Shown: piece after piece, positions 34,010-44,634 of the stretch
Numbering within the stretch: the stretch's first letter is position 1
Layout: each line of letters starts with the position of its first letter
From: Taenia hydatigena
Lineage: Eukaryota; Platyhelminthes; Cestoda; Cyclophyllidea; Taeniidae
Reading direction: 5' to 3'
Assembly (NCBI GenBank): GCA_036345935.2
Contig: JADWOT020001498.1
Location: 1-64,000 of the forward strand
DNA: 64,000 nt
Made by a program: the position numbers and the translations under genes
Notes under the pieces: generated by a model
Told to the model about the DNA's origin: nothing
Databases searched by the model: none
What the model saw: only the letters and a program-made list of their open reading frames with translations

Positions 34010-34165
34010 AAAAGAAGTCCGAGCACCCCATGATTTGGCGGCAAACTGGTTGAAGTCTCCCATAGCGTTTGATTATGCAGCATCCTCACTGCGTGACCTC
34101 GAGAAAATCATTAAGTGCGGCAACATTGCAGATAAACCTGCTTATTTCTTTTGTAATTTGACGAC
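34010..34165 (+). pseudogene. Second ankyrin-like stretch
   Basis: Plus-strand frame reading HDLAANWLKSPIAFDYAA then SSLRDLEKIIKCGN, followed by a stop at 34190. YAASS-RDLEKIIKCG resembles the ankyrin signature (HxAAxxGDLExVxxLLxxG) without the conserved leucines and histidine. It lies 0.3 kb after the previous ankyrin-like exon on the same strand, which supports a common gene. No splice sites identified. Confidence 0.25.
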
Positions 34166-34908
34166 TGTTAATGCACGGTACCAACAGTTCTGATGTCCCA
34201 TCGTAACTGCCTAGCACAGACTGCCATCGCTTTCCCTGCATTTGCAACGCTGTAAATTATAGCCTATAACAAGAATATGCAGACCTGCTTCCATGACAGC
34301 TCTAACAATTACAGCCTAAAGTAGTATCAGAACGTAAGTAGGTGAATAAGAATTACTTACCGGTGATGTTGATAGTAAGAGCGTAAGGACTGGTGAGGAG
34401 GCTAATGGTGATGGTGAGAATGCGGGCTACTAGAACAAATCAACGTCCTACAAATTAGGCAATGGTTTTTGACTCCTGGCGCTTTGGTGTGGGATTCTAC
34501 GAGCGATAACACGAAGATGGTGTGTATCAGCGCACTGTCTGCTGGTACGAACTTGTTGCTGGCAATGCCGCACTGAATTCACAAATGCAAGGTTACACTT
34601 TTGCACCATTCATGGCAATAATATATTCTCTCAGTGTTGCGCGGACTCAGTACATGGTCAGTGCACATTAATAGATTGCACTCTCTCATGCGGTGCAAAC
34701 TGACAAGTAAAGCCTCGTCTTCAAAAGTAAAGTGGATGTCAGGCGCTATCAGACAAAAGAGACTGATATTTCGGCGCCATTACTCAGTAATGTGAATGAA
34801 ATACTGAGGCAGCAGTATTCAGTTTCGCAGCGACGGGTCGGACTGCATAGCAAAACGAGTTGGCCTGACCAGTTCTCCAGGGTCTCACCTTATTTTAACT
34901 AATCAAAT

Positions 34909-37818
34909 AACGGTGGTCATTTGCCGGACATCATTGTGATTTGTGGCCAGTTGGTGTTTGACAATAATCAGGCGCTACTATATAATACGTCAGATTTTGC
35001 GCCATCAAGGTGTGAGCATGGTGTGATTCGCATCGGTAAGCGACGAAACCAGTTACGACAACAAAATTATTGCATCGTTGTATGTTTTATGCGTATGTGG
35101 TTTAACTAGTACGCACGCCTTGCTACCATAAAGTCGGGGCACCAAAATTGATGTGCTTCCATGTTCAATGCTGCAGTGTTAATTTTATGGAGACTAATTT
35201 CTTGACAAAATGCAAGAAATACTGCCGGGCTAATTTATTGGTTCTAGTATTCCTCCGAATTCGCTAAGAATGCAGTTTAATGATGAGCACATATTGCATT
35301 CTCGGTTGTTGGAATGGAAACCACAAGCGAGGCAGAATAATGTTCGCCCGGTTAGTCAATTTCGTGGGAATCAAATTTTGGTACATTATTCTGAACAGAA
35401 TAGTCAAAACAAGAGAATAAAGAGTATGCGCATGCACGGTAATATGTTCTTTAACTGTCTCGCCATGAGCAATAAACACATTTTGCTGCAACGATGCGGT
35501 GCCTGTTTTGTGCTGACATTTGCTATGTATTGTTAATCGTTTTCCTCTACATTTGACGAACTCTGCAAGATGAGTTAAGGTGGAAGCTCATTCAAGTGCC
35601 CACTGATAGCGACTTATCTAAAAGTGCAAACTAAAGCAAATGGTTGCCTGAAGCCTGCTTTCAACCAAATAAAACTTCTAAGAAATGTAATGGCATCTTA
35701 TCAATTCTGCATTTCTCACCGCCTCCAGAATTGATGATGTACATGCAATATGTTCCATGAAGGAAGCGATGACATTAACGAGATTGTGCGATCTTTCAAA
35801 AGTGCTCAAGAAGACCCTTTGCTCACTTGCCTAGATGAAATCGTAGTGGTCAAATTAATTTGCCAACAATCAAAGGAAATGCCGAGAGTTATGCGCAGCA
35901 GTGTTAAGGGAATGGGTCTTATATAGAACTTTCTAACTTTACAGTCTTGAAACCCATGTTCGAAGTAAGAAACAGTTTGTGTAATTAACTACGATGGAAG
36001 GTTGTATATTAAAACACTGGTACCCAATCTTTACTCGGTATTTTCTCATAATTCTGAAGACAGGTGCACTTCGCCTTGGTTCGCTTCTCTACACACCTGT
36101 CAGACACAAATACCGAACATCATGAGAACCTCACTTTCAACAATTTCCAATAGACATAAGAGGACAGTGAATGCATGTGAATGCCACTTGCAGAACGACA
36201 GACTCCCTTTGCCCTGGCTATACAAAATTTCATCTGTTGACCGTAATTACATGCATAAATTGCGCAGCAGAATTCGATACCTTTGAAGCAAACCTCGGAA
36301 GCATCGCGATGATTATGTTCAATTAATTCTTTTAATAGCCAAAGACTAGTGAACTGACGATAATATAGTAAGAACAGTAACAAGCTATTTCGAAGAAGGG
36401 CGACTCTAACAAGACCAAACTGGAAGTAAAATTGCTCCAAAAAATCTTCGAGCAGAAGGGAATAAAATAAATCGCGGAGTAAAGCGGCTACAATTAAGAG
36501 TGCACAAGTGATTTATCAGCCACTAACTGCTCTTTCTCGGTGTCACGCGCAGAAATACAATTACAAGTCCTTAAAATCTCACATGCTTGCTAGTCTTTTC
36601 ATCTTCCTGTCGTTTTTGCAGTCAATGTACGACCACGAGTGCCTGATCGTACGCATTTACACTGTAGATACTATTGTGCCTCGCTCTAAACAGCAGTAGA
36701 CTGTTGAGTCATTGCAAGTATTCACTGCAGAATTGTACCCGCTCCCTATTCGGCAGTGTATACCAGATGCACATGACTTTGAGGCAGCGGGCAATGAAGG
36801 GAGGCTGAGCCATTCGAGAAGGTAAGTGGTTTTGCGTTCCCTCGAGTAGTTTAGCCAGCCTGCGGCCCTCATTGGAAGTCTGGGCTCCTCTATTAAAGCC
36901 ACCGTTTTGTTCAATAGATCGTCGGATTGGAAAGCAGTCTGGTTGCCAAGCCGAATAATCGTGCAAATCTGTAAGTTAGCATCAATAGTTAGTAAAATAC
37001 CCCTGCATAAAGTCGCCATTATTGCGAACTTATTCACAACAGCGCACTGGTCAACCTTACCAGTAAAGATATTTTAGCATTAATTATGCCTTAGAAGCGT
37101 AGCGTATTAATTTTACCTTGCTTTCTACTCATTTTGCCCACACAATTATACAAAAATCTTATTATCCGCTTTTGCCTCACATATGACACGGAGCTATGGT
37201 CTCGTGGTCATTTAGAAAAAATACCGAAATGGAGGATTTGAAACATAATTTCATGATATCCTTCTGTAGGTCTAACGGGTTTTATAATTGGCATGCCCAC
37301 AACATTGAAGTCCGTAATGCGAAAACTGCCCCGATAATTCATGGTTTTGAACGCACCTGACCCTCTCATAGGTCTTACAGCATTAAGAAATCCGTCTTTG
37401 CTTATCGGAATCGAAATTTAATTGGGATTAACAATTTTTTAACAACAGATACGGTTCCTCTAATAGCTTCTGTTCGAGATGGTAATAAGAGGCTGATTTA
37501 AAGACCAGCTTTCCCAAAGGAAGTATATGGATAGGATGCGTTCCATTTGCTGTTTAGCATAGTTTCGTAGCTTTAAAATTTATGTTTATAAATAAAAAAG
37601 CGTTGCATAAAAGCAGCCTCTTGATTGCCTTCTAAGTCTTCTTATAATTTTGGTACTTTAACCATATATCGGTTTCTGAAAGTTGCAGCATGACCAGTAT
37701 TGCCAAAAGAAATGGATGGGGTCGACATTTCTGCCGCCTTATTTCCCATACCACCTACAACCTTGACATTTCGAGTTCCTCTAAGTAAAACGTTCTCCCC
37801 AGGAACTGTTGCGTCCTT
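34909..37818 (+). repeat. Large direct duplication, copy 1
   Basis: About 2.9 kb repeated in the same orientation at 44635-47562, offset 9726 at the left and 9744 at the right. The left 2.3 kb shows scattered substitutions and small indels (roughly 5-8 percent by eye). From 37213 to 37818 I find no difference from 46957-47562. Both copies keep an 88-codon plus frame (35270-35536 here) and a shorter plus frame near 36120-36286, but almost all differences between the 88-codon frames change the residue, so I do not call a gene. A minus frame at 37642-37878 contains PGENVLLRGTRNVKVVGG; unrecognised. Confidence 0.85.
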
Positions 37819-38470
37819 AACTTTGTCTGCCATTGCAAAATGATCCCTCTCATGCAAAACTTCAAGTGGTGCATACACTTCATTTAGACAAAACCATCTT
37901 TCTTAAACAGTCCAATTAACATGTACATAGATAAATTGGCGGCTCTTCTGTGCTGTCAATTACCAAATATGAGCTCATTTGTAAGTAAAAGTTGTGCTGG
38001 ACAAAAGGAGTTTTTAATAATTTTCTGTTCTGGCTTGTAGGACGATATCCAAGGTCTTCCTTAGCTGTAATAGCTATTATTACAGCTATTACATCAACTT
38101 CCATATCGGTGCCTCCCAGTAAATGTTTGAAGTCGTCCATGGTTATCATTGGAGTTAGGACTCATTCCATCAATGCCATCGTCTATGCAACTTATTAAAC
38201 AGGAAAGCCGTTTGATCTCTCCTTCGATTGATTGTAGTAACCTGTATGTAAATACGATTTTCCAGTATGTGTGATGCCATAAAAGAATGCGGTATTTGTC
38301 TTTTCCCTTGTTCGTATTACCGATAACATTCAGCAGAAAGACTTTGTTGATATATTGTTTGGCAGAAGCATAAGTTCCTACCGATCAGTTCCCTTTCAAG
38401 ATTCTCCGCATCTATTATGAGGTAAGCGTTAAATACTTTCTGAATAAAGTGTAGATATTTCCTTTTGAAT
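37819..38470. other. Unique flank of duplication copy 1, with a palindrome
   Basis: Sequence beyond the point where copy 2 is cut by the N. A minus-strand frame at 37916-38149 includes VIAVIIAITAKEDLGYR and is unrecognised. It covers the palindrome at 38062-38088. Confidence 0.4.
38062..38088. repeat. Perfect inverted repeat, 11-base arms, 5-base loop
   Basis: TAGCTGTAATA, GCTAT, TATTACAGCTA. It can form a cruciform or hairpin. No T-run follows and no function is claimed. Confidence 0.8.
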
Positions 38471-39265
38471 GAATTCTTTGCTATGGAGATTAATTGTATT
38501 TCTTCGCCAATTGATACTGATGAAGAGCAGTCGTTGCATTCATTTCTACCGCTTCTTCGACGGAGAAGATATCATTTAGCTTCTCGGCTCTGGTGATATA
38601 TCCCTGCCATATCTCTTTGGGAGGTCGTCATGCTTAGAACGCCGATCATTGACATTCAATTCTGCTTTGCATTTGTTTCAGCTGCGGCAAAATTCTGAAT
38701 AGTTGCAGGCCTTGGAAGATTTTAAGGGAGGCATCAAATGCGCTAAGGCACAGATATTCTGCGATTTCGTTCCTACGCGTGCCAATTCGCCACGTCATCT
38801 CATTTACTGTTAAACTCGAAATGGATTTTTGACATAATGTTTCTCTAATCGAAATTGGTGCTATTTAGCTCGATTCACTCTGAAATCGGAACATATGCAA
38901 TCCATTTTTCCAATAGAATTTGCATAGGACGATCCGAATAGAACGAAGATGTGGTCTTCATGTATAGTGCATATACAAGAAGATTTCGCAGGCAATTTTA
39001 TCCAATTCTCGATTGTTCTTGTATAGTAGTCTTTTCTTCCAAAGTAAGTTACCGCAATTCTATTAATGGGGACTTCTGAATTTAGTTAATTATATTTCGC
39101 AGCCATCCCAGAATGTAAGTAATCATGCATTCCCGGAACCAACCAATCCAGCTTCAGAGTTCGTCTGCCGCCTGCCGTTCTTGGATTGAGAGTTCTCGGT
39201 TGAAGCAAACTGCAAACAGTGGGATAGAACTAGGTCTATCTGCATAAGTGTTTTTTTGCGCTTCT
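38470..39265 (-). pseudogene. MIT-domain-like pseudogene, tandem unit B
   Basis: Minus-strand relic homologous to unit A just upstream. In order it keeps LFAVCFNRELSIQERQAADEL then TGA (39.2 kb), and then RRSKHDDL, a one-base slip, YITRAEKLNDIFSVEEAV and ALHQYQLAKKYN before TAA (38.5 kb). The RR...L..K...YITRAEKL pattern is the carboxyl end of MIT (microtubule-interacting and trafficking) domains, three-helix modules found in sorting nexins, RPS6KC1-type kinases, VPS4 and others. Frameshifts and stops make it dead. Parent gene not identified. Confidence 0.4.
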
Positions 39266-39510
39266 TCCATGGAGGAGATCTTCTTGAGAGCCCAACATGA
39301 ATAAGATGGTGAACTCTGCTAGTTGATATTTAAGCTATGCTGCGACGCACCAGTGGTTCGACTTTAACCAATAAAATGCAACTGTAATCCAATAGTCTGA
39401 TGACAAAATTCCTGACTGCTTAAAAGCAGTGGTCTTTCAGCCAGTGGCAAACTTGTCGGTATTCTTGTGAGGCAATTAGTGAATATTCTCTAAGTATTAG
39501 GTTGGTTTTC

Positions 39511-40387
39511 CTATACAAAGCAGTTCTTTGTTATACAAATATATATATCTTTCATAGTCATCTTGTACCAATGCAATCCCATGGTAGTATTTATTTTAAC
39601 AGCTTCTTCGACTGAGAACTTATCGTATAACCCTTCGGTACGAGTAATATTGCGAGCCCAATTTCCTTTTCGCAGGTTATCATAAGTCGAATGCCTGTTG
39701 TTTACTTTCAGCCATATTTTTCTCATGGTGTGAATTCTTCGAAATGCCGAGATTCCACAACAGTCATCACTCCTTGATGGTGGCAGCGTTTCCGCAATAT
39801 AAGCGAGTTCTTGCGGTTCTGTTCCCACAAGCACCAGCTGTCCCCAGCATTTCATGCATTGCAAAATGCGAATTGGATTGGCAACATACTGCTTCTTAGC
39901 CGGGTTTTGATACCAACCTTTTTGATCAATGCTGAAGTCTCTAGAAATTCTGCCAACTTTTCTGCTGGAATTTGTATCTGTGAAGGAAAATAGCATGTGT
40001 GCATGATTACATGCAATGCATCATTGCAGGGTGCTTTACACGACATTTTTGTCTATTTGTATGCTACTGCGGCCTAACATTCTCTTGATATAACGGCGGA
40101 CTCCTCAACTTTTCCATTGGAAGCATTCGCATTTGATACGCTAGGTCTTTCAGCCAGCCTAGATGAATCGCTGCCTTCCGTTGCAAACACAACGTCTTCC
40201 AGTCACAACGTCTCCTCCACATCTTCCCGATCCTCGATTGAGAGCTCTCTGTCAAGGTTGACGTCAAACAGCTCGATAGGTTGAGATCCATTTGCATCAA
40301 CATCGCTTTCCCTTCTCCATCACTATCAGCGAACAAATCGCGTTGAGAGGACGCCATATATGGTTTCGCAAGCTTTGTTTCAAGCAT
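39511..40387 (-). pseudogene. MIT-domain-like pseudogene, tandem unit A
   Basis: Upstream member of the pair. At 40.2-40.3 kb one minus frame reads IELFDVNLDRELSIEDRED, VEETL, TGA, LEDVVFATEG. At 39.96 kb an acceptor (CCTTCACAG) leads into IQIPAEKLAEFLETSALIKK. From 39996 to 39511 a 161-codon frame contains ELAYIAETLPPSRSDD, ISAFRR, NNRHSTYDNLRKG, NITRTEGLYDKFSVEEAV. AYIAETL...ISAFRR...L..K....ITRTEGL resembles a whole MIT domain. The frame is the longest open reading frame in the window, but no start or clean splice chain makes a complete gene, and the segment before it is interrupted by the TGA shared with unit B. Confidence 0.4.
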
Positions 40388-42892
40388 TTATACTTTGAAC
40401 TGAGGTACTTTATTGGCTATTTTTTAAACCGACAACAAGCAAAAGTAATCAATTCATCTCACGACTATGGCTTCCTTTGTTTTAGCAGCTTTCCATGCTA
40501 GTGACCTGCATCTGTACAGATTGATAAGCATAGCGCACTCATTGAAATGTTTGCTGTCTAAATAAAAAATAAATTGTTTGCTTTCCAAGCAAAAAAATAT
40601 CTTAGTTAAACATTGTTTTTCACTGGCCAGCATGTCTACATGAAAAAGAGACGCTAGTAGCAAAAATGACATTCTAGATCATTTTAAACACCAAAAAATG
40701 GAACTCTCGCACTAATTATTAAGCTTGAGCAAAAGAATGGCCCTCATTTTGTCTTCTATAATAGGTGTTTACGCCTTTGCTATGTTTCATTTCTCCATCT
40801 TGTTATTTTTGATCTTACTTTTGACGAGAAATAGCAGAATCCAAGTAAATTGTGTTAGCACAGCATAGATAAAAGACTTCATTTAGCTTTCAACGCGGTA
40901 CATAGCACAATTTTGGCGTTAGCGGCTACTCTACTTTATGCTGAATATGAAGCACAGCCTTCATTTTCACCTATGTGATTAAATCGTAAAGTTAACTGGT
41001 ATAGCACACAAAACTCACATTCCAGTTCACGCATCTTGCCAATCGCGTCTCCATTCCAGCTGTCATGTTTCGCGTATTTGCATGGTCTGTACACAGATTG
41101 TCGTCCCTTATTTCTTCGCCACTGTAGCTGACGCAGACGTGCTCGCGAACGAAAAAAGTGGCATTAAGTTGCCTCCTGCTGGAACCTCAATAGGTAGCAA
41201 CAACGGCATGACTATCATAATCTGCATATAAATACATGATGGCGAACTATCCTTCTTCGAGGTCGAGTGCATATTCACGTTTCATAGCAAAATCGCAATT
41301 GAAACAGGAGGAAAGGTGCTTATTGTTGCAAGTTTCCATAATGTTTGGTTTGTATTTCCTCTAAAAGAGCAAAAGATGGACAGTGACAATACGATGAGTA
41401 AAAGGCCAACTGGAAAACCAATTACGGGGTCATAATAAATCGACGTGCTTGCCTTCATTCTCGAGGGTACAATAGGAGGAGAGGCTGAATAGGTGGGGTC
41501 TAGGATGGGCTGCAGTGGTAAAAAGAGATAGGAGACATGAGCACTGGCAGGGAAGAGGGCGAAAGCAAAAGAATAAGATGCGATCATTTTTAGTAAAGTT
41601 CAGTACAGTTTAATCTAAGTTCAGACTCACAATTCACATAATTCATGGCTAATGAATGCAGTAAGGGTGCAAGTATGTAATAGGCAATGGACATATACAA
41701 TCAAAAAATGGGTGGAGCTCACCAAAGTGGCATCGATTAAGACTGATCCGGGAGGAGAAGGAGATAGGCGAAACGTGGATTTCGCTTTGAAGGATGTCGA
41801 GTTGAGAAAACACAATAGGGGATGGAGGAGGAACCAGTTCTGGTCTCACTAAAAGCAATGAATGGAGGTAGATACATGAATGCGCACATGTAAATCTGTA
41901 ATGGTTAGGCAGATGGACAAACAAGGTGTGGTGGGCGCTGTCGCGTATTGCACAAGGCTCATTGTGATGGAAGACCGTAATGCGTAGTGGGCGAAGAATG
42001 GGACGCTTACAGTAGTGGCGCTGGAGTGGAACTTGAGAGAGAATCAGACGACATGAGGGTTGCACCTCGTTCCTTAGTCCAGAGGTGCTCTTGGTGCCTA
42101 GGCGTTTACGATGATTACTTACACCTGAAAGACAAAATTAGGAGCATCATTGACATCTAAGTCTTCCTCGTAGATTCTGAGTGGCAAAAGAAGCATTACT
42201 AGAATGATGGAAGGCAAGGGATCAATGAGGTTTATAAAGTAGGATAGATAGTCGAGTTGGTCTGCCCAGCCATGCCTTATCTAACCTAGCCTCGTCCAGC
42301 TCAGCTTACTGCAGTATGACTACAGTGGTACGTACTGTACGTTTGCTACTCATTTCGCATCTGTGGCATGATTTATGAAAAGGCATAAAACGATCAAAGC
42401 ACGAGTATGGTAAAGGGATCTGCGACTCACCCCTAAATGTAACTACGCAATTTGCAAACGTTGGTTGTCGGCGAGTGTTCCTGATTCTGTGCTTTCGAAA
42501 ACGCTTGCTTCTAACCAGAGAGGAAAGTGGAGGTGGCTCGATCTCGCCGGCGCAAGCAAAGAAAAATAGTTGTTCTACTACAGAGGATAAAGGAGTGGGA
42601 TTATGTGGACGAAAAGGAAAAACGGGCGCAGGCAAATAAGTCCCTTAAATCTTCCATCAAACCACTTATTTATACATCCGCTTATCGGCATTTGCGCAAC
42701 GGCTGCAAGCGTAGCCAATAGTTGTTAAAACATAAATAAGCATTAATCTGAAGCACATAAAACTCTCTTAACGAGCCCAATCAAGATTGCTACCATCTAA
42801 ATCAACGTTTAGCAGTGGCGTGAAAATAAGGAAAAAGGAAACTAAAACAAGTGGCTCGGTAAGAAAATAGGGAGAGGAACGTCATGACTCAC
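40388..42892. other. No recognised gene; pyrimidine-rich minus-strand frames
   Basis: Minus frames at 41282-41587 (with a hydrophobic segment GFPVGLLLIVLSLSIF), 41649-42065 and 42306-42635 are open for 100-138 codons but are rich in residues expected from pyrimidine-rich DNA (S, P, L, F) and have no domain signature. They may be decayed membrane-protein exons like those at 42.9-43.95 kb. Confidence 0.4.
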
Positions 42893-43130
42893 CCTTAATT
42901 TTTACAATTTCTGCCTTTAATCTAAACTTTGGCTCATTGGTTTTCTTTGGACGAGAAAGGGAGGATCGGTGAAGAAATAAAAGGCAACATAGTACTAGGG
43001 CGAAACGTAGCGGAGGAGAGGCGTAAAAGACGAATTGGATAGTGCGAATGATAATAGTCCAGAGAATCGTGACCAGCAGCATGTCTAGCGCTAGTGTGCC
43101 AGAATCCTTCATCGTTGCATGCATGGAATC
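42893..43130 (-). CDS. Membrane-segment exon, unidentified, copy 1
   Basis: Minus frame ending at a clean GTGAGT donor. It encodes two hydrophobic stretches, LALDMLLVTILWTIIIRTI and LRFALVLCCLLFLH, followed by a basic tail (RPKKTNEPKFRLKAEIVKIK). This looks like a membrane hairpin followed by a cytosolic linker. A diverged copy with the same donor context lies at 43735-43955. It may be part of a transporter or a membrane cyclase, but no residue is diagnostic. Confidence 0.3.
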
Positions 43131-43734
43131 GATCAGTGGCACGTAGGGCATGCAGTGTGTCGCATGGTCTGTTGTAGTGTCGTGTCTGTTGGCCTAGGGA
43201 ACAATGGTACCGCTTTAACTTTATTTAGGATGCAGCATTAGAATTTGTTTTTCTTCGTACCCTTTCACCTTGGCTAAGCACTCTTGACAGAAGAGATCGG
43301 GAGGCAGCATGCACTTCTTTAAATTTTTCCGACCTTGTGTAGCACACAGTCAAGGCGACTTGGGTCGCCAATCGTTAACACAGTGTAGATATCGCAAGTT
43401 AGTTCGCAACAAAGTCAGCAATGCAAAACAGTGCCACTGTTGGTGAAATAAGGGCTAAACTTCGACAAAGAGCTTTGAGAATTACCCCTAAATATGACAA
43501 AATCAACTGTTTCTGGTTCAATGCTTTTGCAAATGCTTGCCCTTCACTTTCCTGATCTCAGTTTTTTATTAGCTATCCTCTCTGCTCACGCAACTTGTGT
43601 AATGATGACTTGAGAAAATCGGTCTAAAAACTTGTTGTAGGCAAACGAATATCTACTACCGAATGTGCGAACCCAAGGGAGATGTTAAGACAAAAAAACT
43701 TAGGTAGAAGTCAGGTTAGGGATGCTTGACTCAC

Positions 43735-43955
43735 CTTAATTTTCTTGGAAATCCCACCCGTTCTCCATACATTGGACTATTAACATCCTTCGCGCAGAGG
43801 AGGGAAAGTTATTTACGAACAAAACAGGGGCAAACTGCTCATTTTAAGTAGAACGGACAGGGGCGTTAAGAGTGAAGTGAACAGCGAGAGGGATAACAGC
43901 GTTGAGTGTTGCATCGAGTAGCATGTCTTGCGATACTGCGACAGAATTCTTTCTC
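43735..43955 (-). pseudogene. Membrane-segment exon, copy 2 (broken)
   Basis: Shares with copy 1 the donor end (AAAATTAAGGTGAGTCA against AAAATTAAGGGTGAGTCA), a GAGGGAAAG/GAGAAAGGGAGG stretch on the plus strand, and AGCATGTCTTGCGATACTGC against AGCATGTCTAGCGCTAGTGT. The hydrophobic frame LLSLSLFTSLLTPLSVLL is interrupted before the donor, so this copy is not a usable exon. Confidence 0.35.
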
Positions 43956-44634
43956 GTTGCAAAGCACGTACAGCGAAGTAGACATGCTTCGAGCCCATTG
44001 ACTGGAATTAAAGAAGTCTGTTAACCAATAAATGAACATATGAGAAAGTTGGAAGCCATTGATTGTGTAAGTTTTCCCAATTGCTTTGCATCATCTTTAC
44101 TTCTGGCGAAAAGTAGACTGGAATCTCGCAGAAGGGTGGAAGAACTGCTTGGCGTTGATGATGAGTTAATTCCATCATCAATTTATTAAAAACCGTGACA
44201 GCCAGTGCTAGTGGTGCTGAAATACTTGCAATGTAGGGCCACCCCATGCGCGCATTATGCAAAAGTGTTTTGCCATTGCGTTAGTCGCAGAATTGAGCTA
44301 CTAGTCTCCCAAAAGTTGCATTAATTAATTAAGTGATTAAATCCTCAAACTTATAACATCTTTAATAAACTCATTCATTGTCCGGTACAGTAGGAGCTGC
44401 TAAGATCTAAATCAAATGAGCTGCTAAATTTGACGACCAATTCAAAATCAGCAGCAAGAATACTGCTATGAAATCTAAATGATCCAGCGAGTTATTAAGC
44501 CATGACCTGCTAAATAAAACTCTGAAACAATGCACACCGGTAGGAGGATTAAAGAAAGGAACCGACCTTAAGGCGATAGAAAGAGGAAGAAATGCCAGGA
44601 GGGCAGGCGCCGTCATAAATGCTGCTAATCTACT
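43956..44634. other. No recognised gene
   Basis: A minus frame (44407-44676) contains FFNPPTGVHCF and a hydrophobic tail. Unrecognised; its right end runs into duplication copy 2. Confidence 0.45.

Noticed and set aside
35264..35491. Minus-strand frame opposite the 88-codon frame, repeated at 44991-45302
   Set aside because: Open in both duplicates only because the duplicates are similar; no motif or splice site.
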